A DNA stretch of 64,000 nt, taken from Verrucomicrobiota bacterium. Its GTDB lineage: Bacteria > Verrucomicrobiota > Verrucomicrobiia > Limisphaerales > UBA1319. Below, piece by piece: positions 1-8,542 of this stretch. The DNA is taken from NCBI GenBank assembly GCA_022709905.1, contig JAKLHY010000002.1, positions 186,001 through 250,000 on the forward strand, written 5' to 3'. The position numbers and the translations under genes were made by a program. Under the pieces are notes generated by a model. It saw nothing but the letters and a program-made list of their open reading frames with translations. It was not told where the DNA came from and did not search any database. The stretch's first letter is position 1. The number at the start of each line of letters is the position of its first letter.

Positions 1-509
1 CCTTGCGGGTGACGAATTATTACGTGGCGTGCGGCCTTGCGGTCGTTGTTTTGATTTTCTTAAGGAACCTGATTCGCTCGCGGGTGGGGCGGGCACTCCA
101 GGCCATTCACGATCGCGAGCTTGCGGCAAACGCCATGGGGATTCCGACCGCGGCTTACAAGTTGAAAGTGTTTGTGCTGAGCGCGCTGCTGGCGGCGGTG
201 GCGGGGGTCTTTTTCACCCACTACACGGGAGGGATTGGGCCCTCGGAGGCAGGCGCCCTGAAATCGGTGCGGTATGTGGCGTTGTGCGCGGCGGGAGGCA
301 TGGCCAATTTGTGGGGGGTGACGATTCTGAGTGTGTTGGTGAATTTCATGAGTTTGCGGGGTTGGTTTGGGAGCTATGATCACGCGGTATTTGGCCTTTT
401 ATTAATTGCGATGATCACGTGGTGTCCGCAGGGGCCGTTGAAGCCTGTGGGTCGCTGGATTCGCCGGTGGTCAAGCCGGCGGGCGGGTGGGGAGGAGTTA
501 GGCCGATGA
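1..509 (+). CDS. livM: Branched-chain amino acid ABC transporter permease LivM (3' part)
   Basis: C-terminal part of an inner-membrane permease of the LivH/LivM family, which imports leucine, isoleucine, valine or related amides with LivG and LivF. The reading frame enters from the left edge, so the start lies outside the window. Visible are hydrophobic segments and the cytoplasmic loop SRVGRALQAIHDRELAANAM, matching the EAA-type contact loop for the ATPase. The last residues are Arg-rich and cytoplasmic. The stop overlaps the livG start as ATGA, so the genes are translationally coupled. Family assignment is firm; the substrate is inferred only from the family. Confidence 0.9.
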   Translation, partial: LRVTNYYVACGLAVVVLIFLRNLIRSRVGRALQAIHDRELAANAMGIPTAAYKLKVFVLSALLAAVAGVFFTHYTGGIGPSEAGALKSVRYVALCAAGGMANLWGVTILSVLVNFMSLRGWFGSYDHAVFGLLLIAMITWCPQGPLKPVGRWIRRWSSRRAGGEELGR

Positions 510-1294
510 ATCTCCTCGAGGTCAAGGGTGTTCGGCGGTCTTTTGGGGGGTTGGTGGCGGTGGATCAGGTCTCGTTCGAGGTGTCGGCGGGCCAAATTAA
601 AGCGATCATTGGGCCGAACGGGGCTGGCAAGACGACGCTGTTTAACGTCATTTCAGGGGTCTTGAAGCCGGATGCTGGCGAGATCCGGTTCAAGGGTCGG
701 CCGATCCATGGATTGCGTCCTTATCGGATTGCGAGATCAGGGGTGTCACGCACGTTTCAGAATCCCAGTTTATTTTTACAAATGAGCGTGCTGGAGAACG
801 TGATGGTTGGGCGGCATCGTCTGTCGCGTTATGAATTTGGAGGGTGCGGATTACGCTGGCCGGGGCAAGCGCGGGAGGAGCGGGCGATCGAGGAAGCGGC
901 TCGGGGGCAGCTGGAGCGGGTGGGATTGGCGGATTGCGCGATGCGGTCGGCGGGATCCTTGGCTTTTGGGCAGCGGCGGATGGTGGAGCTGGCGCGGGCC
1001 TTGGCGACGGAGCCCGAGCTTTTATTATTGGATGAGCCGGCGAGCGGATTGAACACGCGGGAAAAGGATGACTTGGGGGACCTGATGCTGCGGATCCGGG
1101 GGGACGGGATCACGTTGCTGCTGGTGGAGCACGACATGTCGCTGGTGATGTCGCTGGCGGACGAGGTTTTGGTCTTGCACAACGGGATGCCGATTGCGTC
1201 CGGCACGCCTGCCGAGGTGCAGAACGATCCGAAGGTCATTTCGATTTATCTGGGCGGAGAATTTCAACATGTTGCTGCAGGTCAGGAATCTTAA
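506..1294 (+). CDS. livG: Branched-chain amino acid ABC transporter ATP-binding protein LivG
   Basis: ATPase of the Liv importer, 262 residues, the usual LivG length. Walker A GPNGAGKT lies at residues 36-43. The signature region reads LAFGQRRMVELARAL, and Walker B plus the D-loop read LLLLDEPASGLN. I chose ATG 506 because it overlaps the livM stop, has GGAGGAG 8 bases upstream, and the protein then begins MNLLEVKGVRRSFGG as LivG proteins do. A longer open frame upstream only runs inside livM. The 3' end overlaps livF by 26 bases. Confidence 0.93.
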   Translation: MNLLEVKGVRRSFGGLVAVDQVSFEVSAGQIKAIIGPNGAGKTTLFNVISGVLKPDAGEIRFKGRPIHGLRPYRIARSGVSRTFQNPSLFLQMSVLENVMVGRHRLSRYEFGGCGLRWPGQAREERAIEEAARGQLERVGLADCAMRSAGSLAFGQRRMVELARALATEPELLLLDEPASGLNTREKDDLGDLMLRIRGDGITLLLVEHDMSLVMSLADEVLVLHNGMPIASGTPAEVQNDPKVISIYLGGEFQHVAAGQES

Positions 1295-1988
1295 GTGCGG
1301 CTATGGCAGTTTGGAGGTCGTGCACGGCGTGAGCTTGCATGTGCGAGCGGGGGAGATCGTGGGCATTTTGGGCGGGAACGGCGCGGGCAAGACCTCGTTG
1401 CTCAAGTCGATCGTGGGATTGCTGCCACCGTGGGGGGGGGAGATCCGGGTGAGCGGCCGTCCCACCCAGCGGGAGCCCGCCTGGCGCAGCATCAGCAATT
1501 CGGTGGTGCTGGTGCCGGAGGGCAAGCAGATTTTTGCGGACATGACCGTGCGGGAGAACCTGTTGGTGGGTGGATTTCACAATCCGGATCGCAAGATGGA
1601 TTTGGAACTGGTGCTCGATCGATTTCCGCGGTTGGGGGAGCGGCTGGGCCAGATGGCTGGCACGCTCTCGGGGGGCGAGCAACAGATGCTGGCCCTGGGA
1701 CGCGCGCTGATGGCGCGCCCCAAGCTGCTCTTGTTGGACGAGCCTTCGATGGGGCTGGCCCCACTGATCGTGAAGGAGGTATTCGAGGAGATTCAGAAAC
1801 TGCGGGATTTGGGTGTGACGGTGCTGATTGTGGAGCAGAATGCGATGGCTACGCTGCGGATCGCGGACCGGGTTTATGTGCTGGAGACGGGAGAAATCAT
1901 TTTAGCGGGGGATTCGGCCGATTTACTGCATCATCCCGAGGTCAAGCGGGCGTATCTGGGCAAAGGCTACAAGGAGGTTTGGGAATGA
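1269..1988 (+). CDS. livF: Branched-chain amino acid ABC transporter ATP-binding protein LivF
   Basis: Second ATPase of the Liv importer, 239 residues. Walker A GGNGAGKT is at residues 35-42, the signature is LSGGEQQMLALGRAL, and Walker B is LLLLDEPSMGLAP. The start ATG at 1269 lies inside the end of livG and gives MLLQVRNLKCGYG, the standard LivF beginning. The stop overlaps the next gene as ATGA. The order livM-livG-livF followed by a PaaK-type gene is a known arrangement, so the operon is probably transcribed as one unit from outside the window. Confidence 0.93.
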   Translation: MLLQVRNLKCGYGSLEVVHGVSLHVRAGEIVGILGGNGAGKTSLLKSIVGLLPPWGGEIRVSGRPTQREPAWRSISNSVVLVPEGKQIFADMTVRENLLVGGFHNPDRKMDLELVLDRFPRLGERLGQMAGTLSGGEQQMLALGRALMARPKLLLLDEPSMGLAPLIVKEVFEEIQKLRDLGVTVLIVEQNAMATLRIADRVYVLETGEIILAGDSADLLHHPEVKRAYLGKGYKEVWE

Positions 1989-3172
1989 AAGTGTTTGATC
2001 CGCGTCATGAAATGCTGCCGCGCGCCGAGCTGGAGCAGCTCCAGTTGGAGCGGCTGCAATCGTTGTTGGTGCGGCTGAAGCGGAATGTGCGGCGTTACCG
2101 CGAGAAGATTGCGGACATCCGCGTGGAGCGGGTGGAGGATTTGGCGCGGTTGCCGGTGACCACCCCGGAGGATTTGGTGGAAAGTTTTCCCTATGGGATG
2201 TTTGCGCAGCCATTGCGCGAGGTGATTCGGTTGAACTCGCTGGTGGGGCCCAATGGCCGGCCGCTGGTGACGGGGCACACGCGTCATGATCTGGCCCAAT
2301 GGGGGCGTTTGGGGGCCCGGCAGTTGTTTGCGAGCGGCGTGACGGTGAACGATGTGATCCAGATTTGTTTGGGGGGCGGCGCGCGCCAGGGTTCTTCGGG
2401 ATACGTGTTGGGGGCTGAAACGCTGGGGGCCTCGGTGATTGCGGAAGATCCGTCTCATGTGGATTATCAGCTGGCCATGCTTCAGAACTATCGTCCGACC
2501 GTGCTGATCACGACGCCCACGAATGCGACCGAATTGATCCGGCTCCTGAACCTGCGGCGCGTGGATCCGCAATCGTTGAACCTGCGCACGATCCTGCTTT
2601 CGCGCCCGGTGGACGCCGACACGCGCCGGCAGCTTCAGGCGGGTCTTTTTGCGGCGGTGCAGTGCAGTTTTGGGATCGGGGAGATCCTCGATCCGGGACT
2701 GTGTGTGGAATGCGAGGAGGGACGTTTCCACGTGAACGAAGACCAATTTCTTGTGGAAGCGCTGGATGGCGAGTTGGTGGTGACAACGCTCTGCCGGGAA
2801 GCGGTGCCGTTGTTGCGGTATCGCACACAGGTGAACTGCGAGGCGCGCCGGGAGAAGTGCGCCTGCGGCCGCACGGGGATTGTTCTGATACCCGGTTCGC
2901 GCCGGGACCGGCGCCTGCGGGTGAATGAAGCGCCCCTTTACGAGCATCAAATTGCCGAGGTTTTGCAGCAGACGAGCGCGGCGGGGCATTCATTTCAACT
3001 GGAGGTCCTGGAGCGGGGCATCGTTGTGCGTCTGGAAATGACGGAGGACTTGATGCACGACACGGTCTGGCCGATCATCAACCTGCAGCGAGAGCTGGCG
3101 TCGGAGTTTTACGCTCGATTGGGGATCGAAGCCGAGATTGTATTCGTTGAAAGGCCCCCCAGAGTTTCATAG
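1985..3172 (+). CDS. PaaK-like (phenylacetate-CoA ligase family) protein with degenerate nucleotide-binding loop
   Basis: 395-residue relative of phenylacetate-CoA ligases, which adenylate and thioesterify aryl acids. The fold is recognisable from the SFGIGEILDPGLCVEC segment, where PaaK has a Y-G-x-S-E-x-x-G motif, and from a Cys-containing segment (CEARREKCACGRTG) before the hinge. The Ser/Thr/Gly-rich ATP loop, SSGTTGKP in active PaaK, reads LVGPNGRP at about residues 88-95. It has lost the Ser and Thr residues. Start ATG 1985 overlaps the livF stop. The coupling suggests a role with the transporter, but ligase activity is doubtful. It could be a non-catalytic or altered-substrate member. 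Confidence 0.75.
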   Translation: MKVFDPRHEMLPRAELEQLQLERLQSLLVRLKRNVRRYREKIADIRVERVEDLARLPVTTPEDLVESFPYGMFAQPLREVIRLNSLVGPNGRPLVTGHTRHDLAQWGRLGARQLFASGVTVNDVIQICLGGGARQGSSGYVLGAETLGASVIAEDPSHVDYQLAMLQNYRPTVLITTPTNATELIRLLNLRRVDPQSLNLRTILLSRPVDADTRRQLQAGLFAAVQCSFGIGEILDPGLCVECEEGRFHVNEDQFLVEALDGELVVTTLCREAVPLLRYRTQVNCEARREKCACGRTGIVLIPGSRRDRRLRVNEAPLYEHQIAEVLQQTSAAGHSFQLEVLERGIVVRLEMTEDLMHDTVWPIINLQRELASEFYARLGIEAEIVFVERPPRVS

Positions 3173-3253
3173 AGTTGCGCCTCGAACCGGCCCGCGGAGC
3201 GAGGTTTTGGCCAGGATTTGACCTCCGATAGTCGGCAACGAGCTTGGATACAT

Positions 3254-5878
3254 ATGAACGCATTCATCAAGAGCTTTTTTGAAAACCACAATCTGATTTG
3301 GACGCGGTTCGCTTCTTTTGGGCTGTTATCCACAGCCTCAGCGGTATCGCGGCTTGCGGATGCGCGGGTTTCAAGCTGCAGTGAACCGGATTTTCGGGAC
3401 TGGCGGCGTCGATTTTTTATGCTCGGCATGGTTTTAATCTTTGGCGTGGCGATTCCCGGAATCCAAGCGGGAGAGGCCATCCGGGTTACGGTTGTGCCGA
3501 CACCGGACTTGACTGGGACGAACGCGTATTATGTTGGCAACCGGTCGCCGTTGTTGCCGAGCCCGCTGATTAAACTGCCGATTGGGGCTGTGCGTCCCGA
3601 AGGCTGGACGTTGCGCATGCTGCGGTTGCAGGCCGACGGTTTTCATGGGCACCTGGCCGAGATCAGCCAGTTCCTGCAAAAGAAGGACAACGCCTGGCTG
3701 AGTCCCACGGGCCACGGACAGCGCGGATGGGAGGAGCTTCCCTATTGGCTGAAAGGATTTCAAGATTGCGCGTTTTTATTGGATGACCAGGGCAAGATGG
3801 GCGAGGCACGGCAATGGATTGAAGGCGCCATAAGCAGCCAGCAGCCGGACGGATGGTTTGGTCCCGGGGAAGGCCGGACGGGATTGGCGACCGATTTAAA
3901 GGGGCGTGAGGATCTCTGGCCGAACATGGTGATGCTGTTTTGCCTGCAGTCGTTTTATGATCAAACTGGGGATTTACGCGTTCTTCGGCTAATGGAGCGG
4001 TATTTCCAGTATTTATCCCGGATCCCCGAGGAGCGTTTTCTGGGGGGGTATTGGCCTCAGATGCGGGCGGGCGACCTGTTATTCAGTGTTTACTGGCTGT
4101 ATAACCGCACGGGGGAGAACTCGCTGTTGGCGTTGGCGGAAAAGGTCCATCGGCGCGCGGCCCGCTGGGACCGGGACGTGATCGACTGGCATAACGTGAA
4201 TGTCGCCCAAGGTTTTCGCGAGCCGGCCATTTATTATCAACAGTCGGGGGAGCTTCGACATTTGCGGGCAACGGAGCAGGTTTGGGCAAAGGTGCGGAGC
4301 ATGTATGGGCAGGTGCCTGGCGGGATGTTTGGCGGCGACGAGAACTGCCGGCCGGGTTACACGGGCCCGCGGCAGGCGATCGAGACGTGTGGTCTGGTGG
4401 AGGAGATGTTGTCCGATGAGATCCTGCTGGGCATTACGGGGCAGGCGGCCTGGGCGGACCGGTGTGAGAACGTGGCGTTCAACACTTATCCGGCGTCGAT
4501 GACTGCGGATCTGAAGGCCTTGCGATATCTGACAGCCCCGAATCAACCCCAGAGCGATCACATCAGCAAGTCGCCCGGCATCCAGAATGGAGGGGACATG
4601 TATTGCATGAATCCGCACGGGCATCGTTGCTGCCAGCACAACGCGGGTCATGGCTGGCCGTATTTTGTGCAGCATCTGTGGTATGCCACGCCTGGCAACG
4701 GTCTGGCGGCGGTCCTCTATGCGCCATGCCGGGTCAGCGCCAAGGTGGGGGAAGGCGAAACCGTCACCATCACGGAAAGCACTCGCTATCCCTTCGAGGA
4801 AACGATTCGGCTGACGGTGACCTCGTCGCCAGGGGTTAGGTTTCCGTTGTATTTGCGAGTGCCGGGATGGTGCGACCGGCCGGAGGTGAGAATCAATGGC
4901 CGGAGAGTTCGAACTCAGGTCGAACCCGGAACCTTTGTGAAGGTTGACCGGGAATGGTGTCAGGGCGATGAGGTGGAGTTGATCCTGAACATGGAGGTCC
5001 GGTTGCGAACCTGGGAGAAGAACCGCGGCACGGTATCCGTGGACCGCGGCCCGTTGACTTACTCTTTGTGGATTGGGGAGAAGTATGTCAGGCATGGAGG
5101 AACCGATCGCTGGCCAGCGTGGGATATTTTCCCGGAGACGCCCTGGAATTATGGCCTGGAGCTCAAGTCCGGGAATCCGGCGCGGGGATTCAAGGTGATC
5201 CACCGATCGTGGCCGGCGGATGATCAGCCATTTGAAGCCCGGCAGTCGCCGATTCAGCTCAGGGCCAAAGGCCGGCGTATTCCTCAATGGCAGCTGGACG
5301 AGAAGGGACTGGTGCGTGAGGTGCAGGCCAGTCCTGTTATCAGCCGGGAACCTCTGGAGGAGATTACGTTGATCCCGATGGGAGCGGCGCGGCTGCGGAT
5401 TTCGGCTTTTCCTGTGATCGGCCCAGGATTGGGCGCCTTGGAGTGGACGGCGCCGGTGTCTGCCCGGGTAACCGCCTCTCACTGTCATGAAAACGACACG
5501 GTTGAGGCTGTCGCGGATGACATTGTTCCCCGAAATTCCGGGGACACCGATTTGCCGCGGTTCACTTGGTGGGATCATCGTGGAACGACGGAATGGGTGC
5601 AGTGGGAATTTCCGACCGCCCGGCGGGTGGCCCGGACCGAGGTCTATTGGTTTGACGACACCGGCAAGGGGCAATGCAGGCTGCCGGTATCTTGGCGGGT
5701 CTTTTACCGCCGGGGGAGCGAGTGGGTGGCTGTGTCCAATCCGGATCAGTATGGTCTGGATAAAGACCGGTTCAATGAGACTCGCTTTGATGCCGTCACG
5801 ACCGACGGCTTGAGGATCGTGGTGAAGCTCGCCGACCGATACTCCGGCGGGATCCTGGAGTGGCGGATTGCCGAGTAA
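3254..5878 (+). CDS. Secreted GH127-type glycoside hydrolase (beta-L-arabinofuranosidase family, DUF1680)
   Basis: Large glycosidase of the GH127 type, which removes terminal beta-L-arabinofuranose using a zinc-bound cysteine nucleophile. All four metal ligands known from the family are visible: E-x-C at residues 377-379 (ETCGLVEEM) and the CC pair at 459-460 (HRCCQHN). The (alpha/alpha)6 barrel spans roughly residues 90-500, followed by beta-sandwich modules. The last 125 residues look like an F5/8-type carbohydrate-binding module. An RRR plus hydrophobic stretch ending IQAG (nucleotides about 3400-3470) is a signal sequence. The start is uncertain: ATG 3254 or ATG 3419 (which trims the basic n-region), with a weak TTG at 3218. 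No sugar transporter or regulator is adjacent. Confidence 0.85.
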   Translation: MNAFIKSFFENHNLIWTRFASFGLLSTASAVSRLADARVSSCSEPDFRDWRRRFFMLGMVLIFGVAIPGIQAGEAIRVTVVPTPDLTGTNAYYVGNRSPLLPSPLIKLPIGAVRPEGWTLRMLRLQADGFHGHLAEISQFLQKKDNAWLSPTGHGQRGWEELPYWLKGFQDCAFLLDDQGKMGEARQWIEGAISSQQPDGWFGPGEGRTGLATDLKGREDLWPNMVMLFCLQSFYDQTGDLRVLRLMERYFQYLSRIPEERFLGGYWPQMRAGDLLFSVYWLYNRTGENSLLALAEKVHRRAARWDRDVIDWHNVNVAQGFREPAIYYQQSGELRHLRATEQVWAKVRSMYGQVPGGMFGGDENCRPGYTGPRQAIETCGLVEEMLSDEILLGITGQAAWADRCENVAFNTYPASMTADLKALRYLTAPNQPQSDHISKSPGIQNGGDMYCMNPHGHRCCQHNAGHGWPYFVQHLWYATPGNGLAAVLYAPCRVSAKVGEGETVTITESTRYPFEETIRLTVTSSPGVRFPLYLRVPGWCDRPEVRINGRRVRTQVEPGTFVKVDREWCQGDEVELILNMEVRLRTWEKNRGTVSVDRGPLTYSLWIGEKYVRHGGTDRWPAWDIFPETPWNYGLELKSGNPARGFKVIHRSWPADDQPFEARQSPIQLRAKGRRIPQWQLDEKGLVREVQASPVISREPLEEITLIPMGAARLRISAFPVIGPGLGALEWTAPVSARVTASHCHENDTVEAVADDIVPRNSGDTDLPRFTWWDHRGTTEWVQWEFPTARRVARTEVYWFDDTGKGQCRLPVSWRVFYRRGSEWVAVSNPDQYGLDKDRFNETRFDAVTTDGLRIVVKLADRYSGGILEWRIAE

Positions 5879-5935
5879 AGGATCGACGGCCGGTGTGGCT
5901 CGCGCAGTCAGAGACTGCTGTGGGTGTCTTCCCTT

Positions 5936-6004
5936 ACTCGCGCCTCGCCATGCGGCCATTTCTGCGAAAACAGCGCCCCTTGGAATTTTCAAATAGGCTC
6001 TGAG
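5936..6004 (+). repeat. Truncated copy of repeat family B (right end only)
   Basis: About 65 bases from GCGCCTCGCCATGCGGCC to AATTTTCAAATAGGCTCT match the right end of the element at 54957-55292 almost base for base. Only this end is present, so it is a relic. It lies 8 bases past the alr stop. Confidence 0.8.
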
Positions 6005-6011
6005 CGGGATA

Positions 6012-7166
6012 TCAGGCCGCGTGGCTTCCGTGGTAAATCCGGGGGACACGAGCGGTGATGCAGGTAAAGACCTCCCAAGGAATGGTTCCCATCCATTCGG
6101 CAAGTTCCGATGCGGTGATTTGGGCTTTGCCCTGATGGCCGATCAGGATGACTTCATCACCGGGTTGAGCTTCGGGCACGCGGGTGATATCGGCGATCAT
6201 CTGGTCCATGGTGATGCGGCCGAGGATGCGGCAGCGTCGGCCACGGATCAGGACTTCGGCTTTTTGAGAGGCGGCCCGCAGGTAGCCGTCGCCGTATCCT
6301 GCGGTCAGGGTGGCGACTTTCAGCGGGCGGTCCGCCACGAAGATGCGGCCGTAGCTGATCGAGGTGCCTGGGGCAATGTTCTTGACCAGGCTGATTCGGC
6401 ATTTCCAGGAGAGGGCCGGGTGAACCGATTTCCGGAGGGTGGAGGTGGAGATGCGTTTGCCGGATGGAACGATGCCGTAGACGAGGAGCCCGGGGCGGAC
6501 CACATTGAACAGGCTGGAGGACTCGTGGAGGAGGGCACCGCTGTTGCAGGCGTGAATCCAGGGGATGGGGAGGTTCCGTTTCCGGACTTCGCGGACAACG
6601 CCGCAGAAGAGGTCGGATTGATGTTGAGAAAAAGAGGCGTCATCTTCGACGACGCAGAAGTGGGTGTAGAGCCCCTGGAGGCGGAGGTGCGGGAGTTGTT
6701 GGACTTGTTCGATGAGGGAGAGGGACTGATCGGGCTGGACGCCGAGCCGTCCCATGCCCGTGTCGATTTTGATGTGGACATCGACGGTTCTCCGCCATTT
6801 TTCGGCGGCGGCGGACAGGAGTTTGGCTTCATCCAGTGACGAGAGAGTGGGCATGACATTGTCCCGGACGAGCGTATCGACTTCGTGGGGCAGGCACGCT
6901 CCGAGCATCAGGATGGGCCAGCCTCGGCCGATGCTGCGAATGCTTTGCGCTTCGGCGAGGTTGGCGACGCCGAAGATGTCGGTTCCGCTCTGCATCAGGA
7001 GGGCGGCGATCTGTTTGAGTCCGTGGCCGTAAGCATCGGCCTTGACCACGGTCATAATTTTTGTTTGGGGACCGACGCGGTCCCGCAGCCAAGCCAGGTT
7101 TTCGCGCAAGGCGTTGAGGTCGACTTCAGCCCAGCAACGGTAGGAGACAGGCATTTCGGGATTCAT
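6012..7166 (-). CDS. alr: Alanine racemase
   Basis: PLP-dependent interconversion of L- and D-alanine, supplying D-Ala for peptidoglycan in the cytoplasm. The 384-residue length is typical. The PLP-lysine sits in VVKADAYGHG (Lys42), and the second-base tyrosine is in TLTAGYGDGY. The ITMDQMIADI region of the C-terminal domain is also clear. ATG at 7166 overlaps the xseA stop as ATGA. The frame stays open far upstream inside xseA, but that part has no family similarity. Last gene of a coupled ymdB-xseA-alr operon. Confidence 0.95.
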   Translation of the reverse strand: MNPEMPVSYRCWAEVDLNALRENLAWLRDRVGPQTKIMTVVKADAYGHGLKQIAALLMQSGTDIFGVANLAEAQSIRSIGRGWPILMLGACLPHEVDTLVRDNVMPTLSSLDEAKLLSAAAEKWRRTVDVHIKIDTGMGRLGVQPDQSLSLIEQVQQLPHLRLQGLYTHFCVVEDDASFSQHQSDLFCGVVREVRKRNLPIPWIHACNSGALLHESSSLFNVVRPGLLVYGIVPSGKRISTSTLRKSVHPALSWKCRISLVKNIAPGTSISYGRIFVADRPLKVATLTAGYGDGYLRAASQKAEVLIRGRRCRILGRITMDQMIADITRVPEAQPGDEVILIGHQGKAQITASELAEWMGTIPWEVFTCITARVPRIYHGSHAA

Positions 7167-8542
7167 ACTGAAGCGGATTTCACCACACTGCGCACTTCGC
7201 CTTGATGGAGCCGGGTGATCAATGCCTGTCCATCGCGGACGTCGTTGGCGGAGCGCAGAATGCGGCCGCTGGACGCATCGCGGGTGATGGAATAGCCGCG
7301 GGAGAGGATGGCCAGGGGAGAGAGCAGTTCCAGGCGTGTCTGAGCCTGGGTCCAGCGGGATTGCCGTAAACGGAACTGTTGTCGAAGACGTTCCAGCATG
7401 AGGTTCTGAAGTTGGAGCAAGAGTTCGCGGCGGCGGGCGATTTGGAGGGTGGGCCGGACGCGGCCCAGGCGTTGGGCGGATTGATCCATGGTGTTGCGCG
7501 CCTGTTTCCATCGCTCGCGAACGACGCGGAGCAATCGGTTTAGGCATTCGTCGATGCGCTGCCACTGGTTCTGGAGGAGGCGCCGGGGATGGCGTCGGAG
7601 GAGCCGGCCTGAGGCTTGGAGCAGTTGCCGGGATGACAGGTCCCAGCGGCGTTGGGCCTGTTGCCGGAGGCGATCCGGGGCGGTGACCAGCAATTGGCGG
7701 CGGGCGAAGGATCCTTCGGTCAGGAGTTCAGCGGCGGCGCTGGGGGTGGCGGCGCGCAGGTCGGCGACAAAATCGCCGATTGTAAAGTCGATTTCATGTC
7801 CGACGGCCGAGACGACAGGCAGGCGGGAGGCGGCGATGGCGCGAGCGACAATTTCCTCGTTGAAGGCCCAAAGATCTTCCAGGCTGCCTCCGCCGCGTGT
7901 TACGAGGACGAGATCCAGGTCGAGCTGGTTCAAGCGTTGGATGGCGCCGGCGATTTCGGGGGCGGCGCCGTCACCCTGGACGCGGCAGGGGGCCAGGATA
8001 AGTTCCAGGAAGGGGTTGCGTCGTTGAATGACGTGCAGGACATCGCGGAGGGCGGCGCCGGTCAGGGAGGTGACCACCCCGATGCGATTCGGGCAGGGGG
8101 GCAACGGGCGTTTGCGGGCCGGTTCGAAGAGGCCTTCGGCCTGGAGTTTCCTTTTGAGCCGTTCGAAGGCCAATTGGAGGGCTCCGGTCCCCTGTAATTC
8201 CACGGATTTCACCAGCAATTGGTACTGACCGCGCGGTTCGTAGACTGTCAGATCACCCTGGAGCAGGACTTTTTGTCCGTCGGCGATGAGATCGCGGTGG
8301 GATCGGGCGTCACCCCGGAAGAGGACGCAGTTGAGCTGGGCGGCGGCATCTTTGAGGGTGAAATAGATATGGCCGGAACTTTGCTGGCGCAGGTTGGTGA
8401 TTTCGCCGGAGATCCAGACTTGCCCGAATTGACGTTCCAGGAGTTGCTTGATGGAGGCGGTTAATTCGCCGACCGTCCAGACCCGTCGCATGCTTTCGGA
8501 GGAGAAGAGCTCTCCGAAATTCCACTGGGAACTGGCTTTCAT
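7163..8542 (-). CDS. xseA: Exodeoxyribonuclease VII large subunit
   Basis: Catalytic and DNA-binding subunit of exonuclease VII, which degrades single-stranded DNA in both directions. N-terminal OB fold: VGELTASIKQLLERQFGQVW, then GEITNLRQQSSGHIYFTLKD. The central domain has VVTSLTGAALRDVLHVIQRR and VTRGGGSLEDLWAFNEE, and the C-terminal helical region ends LSRGYSITRD. The 459-residue length is normal. Both ends overlap neighbours as ATGA, so translation is coupled. The small subunit gene xseB is not found next to it. Confidence 0.95.
   Translation of the reverse strand: MKASSQWNFGELFSSESMRRVWTVGELTASIKQLLERQFGQVWISGEITNLRQQSSGHIYFTLKDAAAQLNCVLFRGDARSHRDLIADGQKVLLQGDLTVYEPRGQYQLLVKSVELQGTGALQLAFERLKRKLQAEGLFEPARKRPLPPCPNRIGVVTSLTGAALRDVLHVIQRRNPFLELILAPCRVQGDGAAPEIAGAIQRLNQLDLDLVLVTRGGGSLEDLWAFNEEIVARAIAASRLPVVSAVGHEIDFTIGDFVADLRAATPSAAAELLTEGSFARRQLLVTAPDRLRQQAQRRWDLSSRQLLQASGRLLRRHPRRLLQNQWQRIDECLNRLLRVVRERWKQARNTMDQSAQRLGRVRPTLQIARRRELLLQLQNLMLERLRQQFRLRQSRWTQAQTRLELLSPLAILSRGYSITRDASSGRILRSANDVRDGQALITRLHQGEVRSVVKSASV

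Noticed and set aside
1295..1984. Open frame continuing upstream of the PaaK-like gene
   Set aside because: It runs through livF in another frame; Gly/Arg-rich text without similarity. The ATGA overlap fixes the start at 1985.
4079..6103. Long open frame on the minus strand opposite the GH127 gene
   Set aside because: Pro/Arg/His-rich translation typical of the antisense of a GC-rich gene; the plus-strand frame has complete catalytic motifs.
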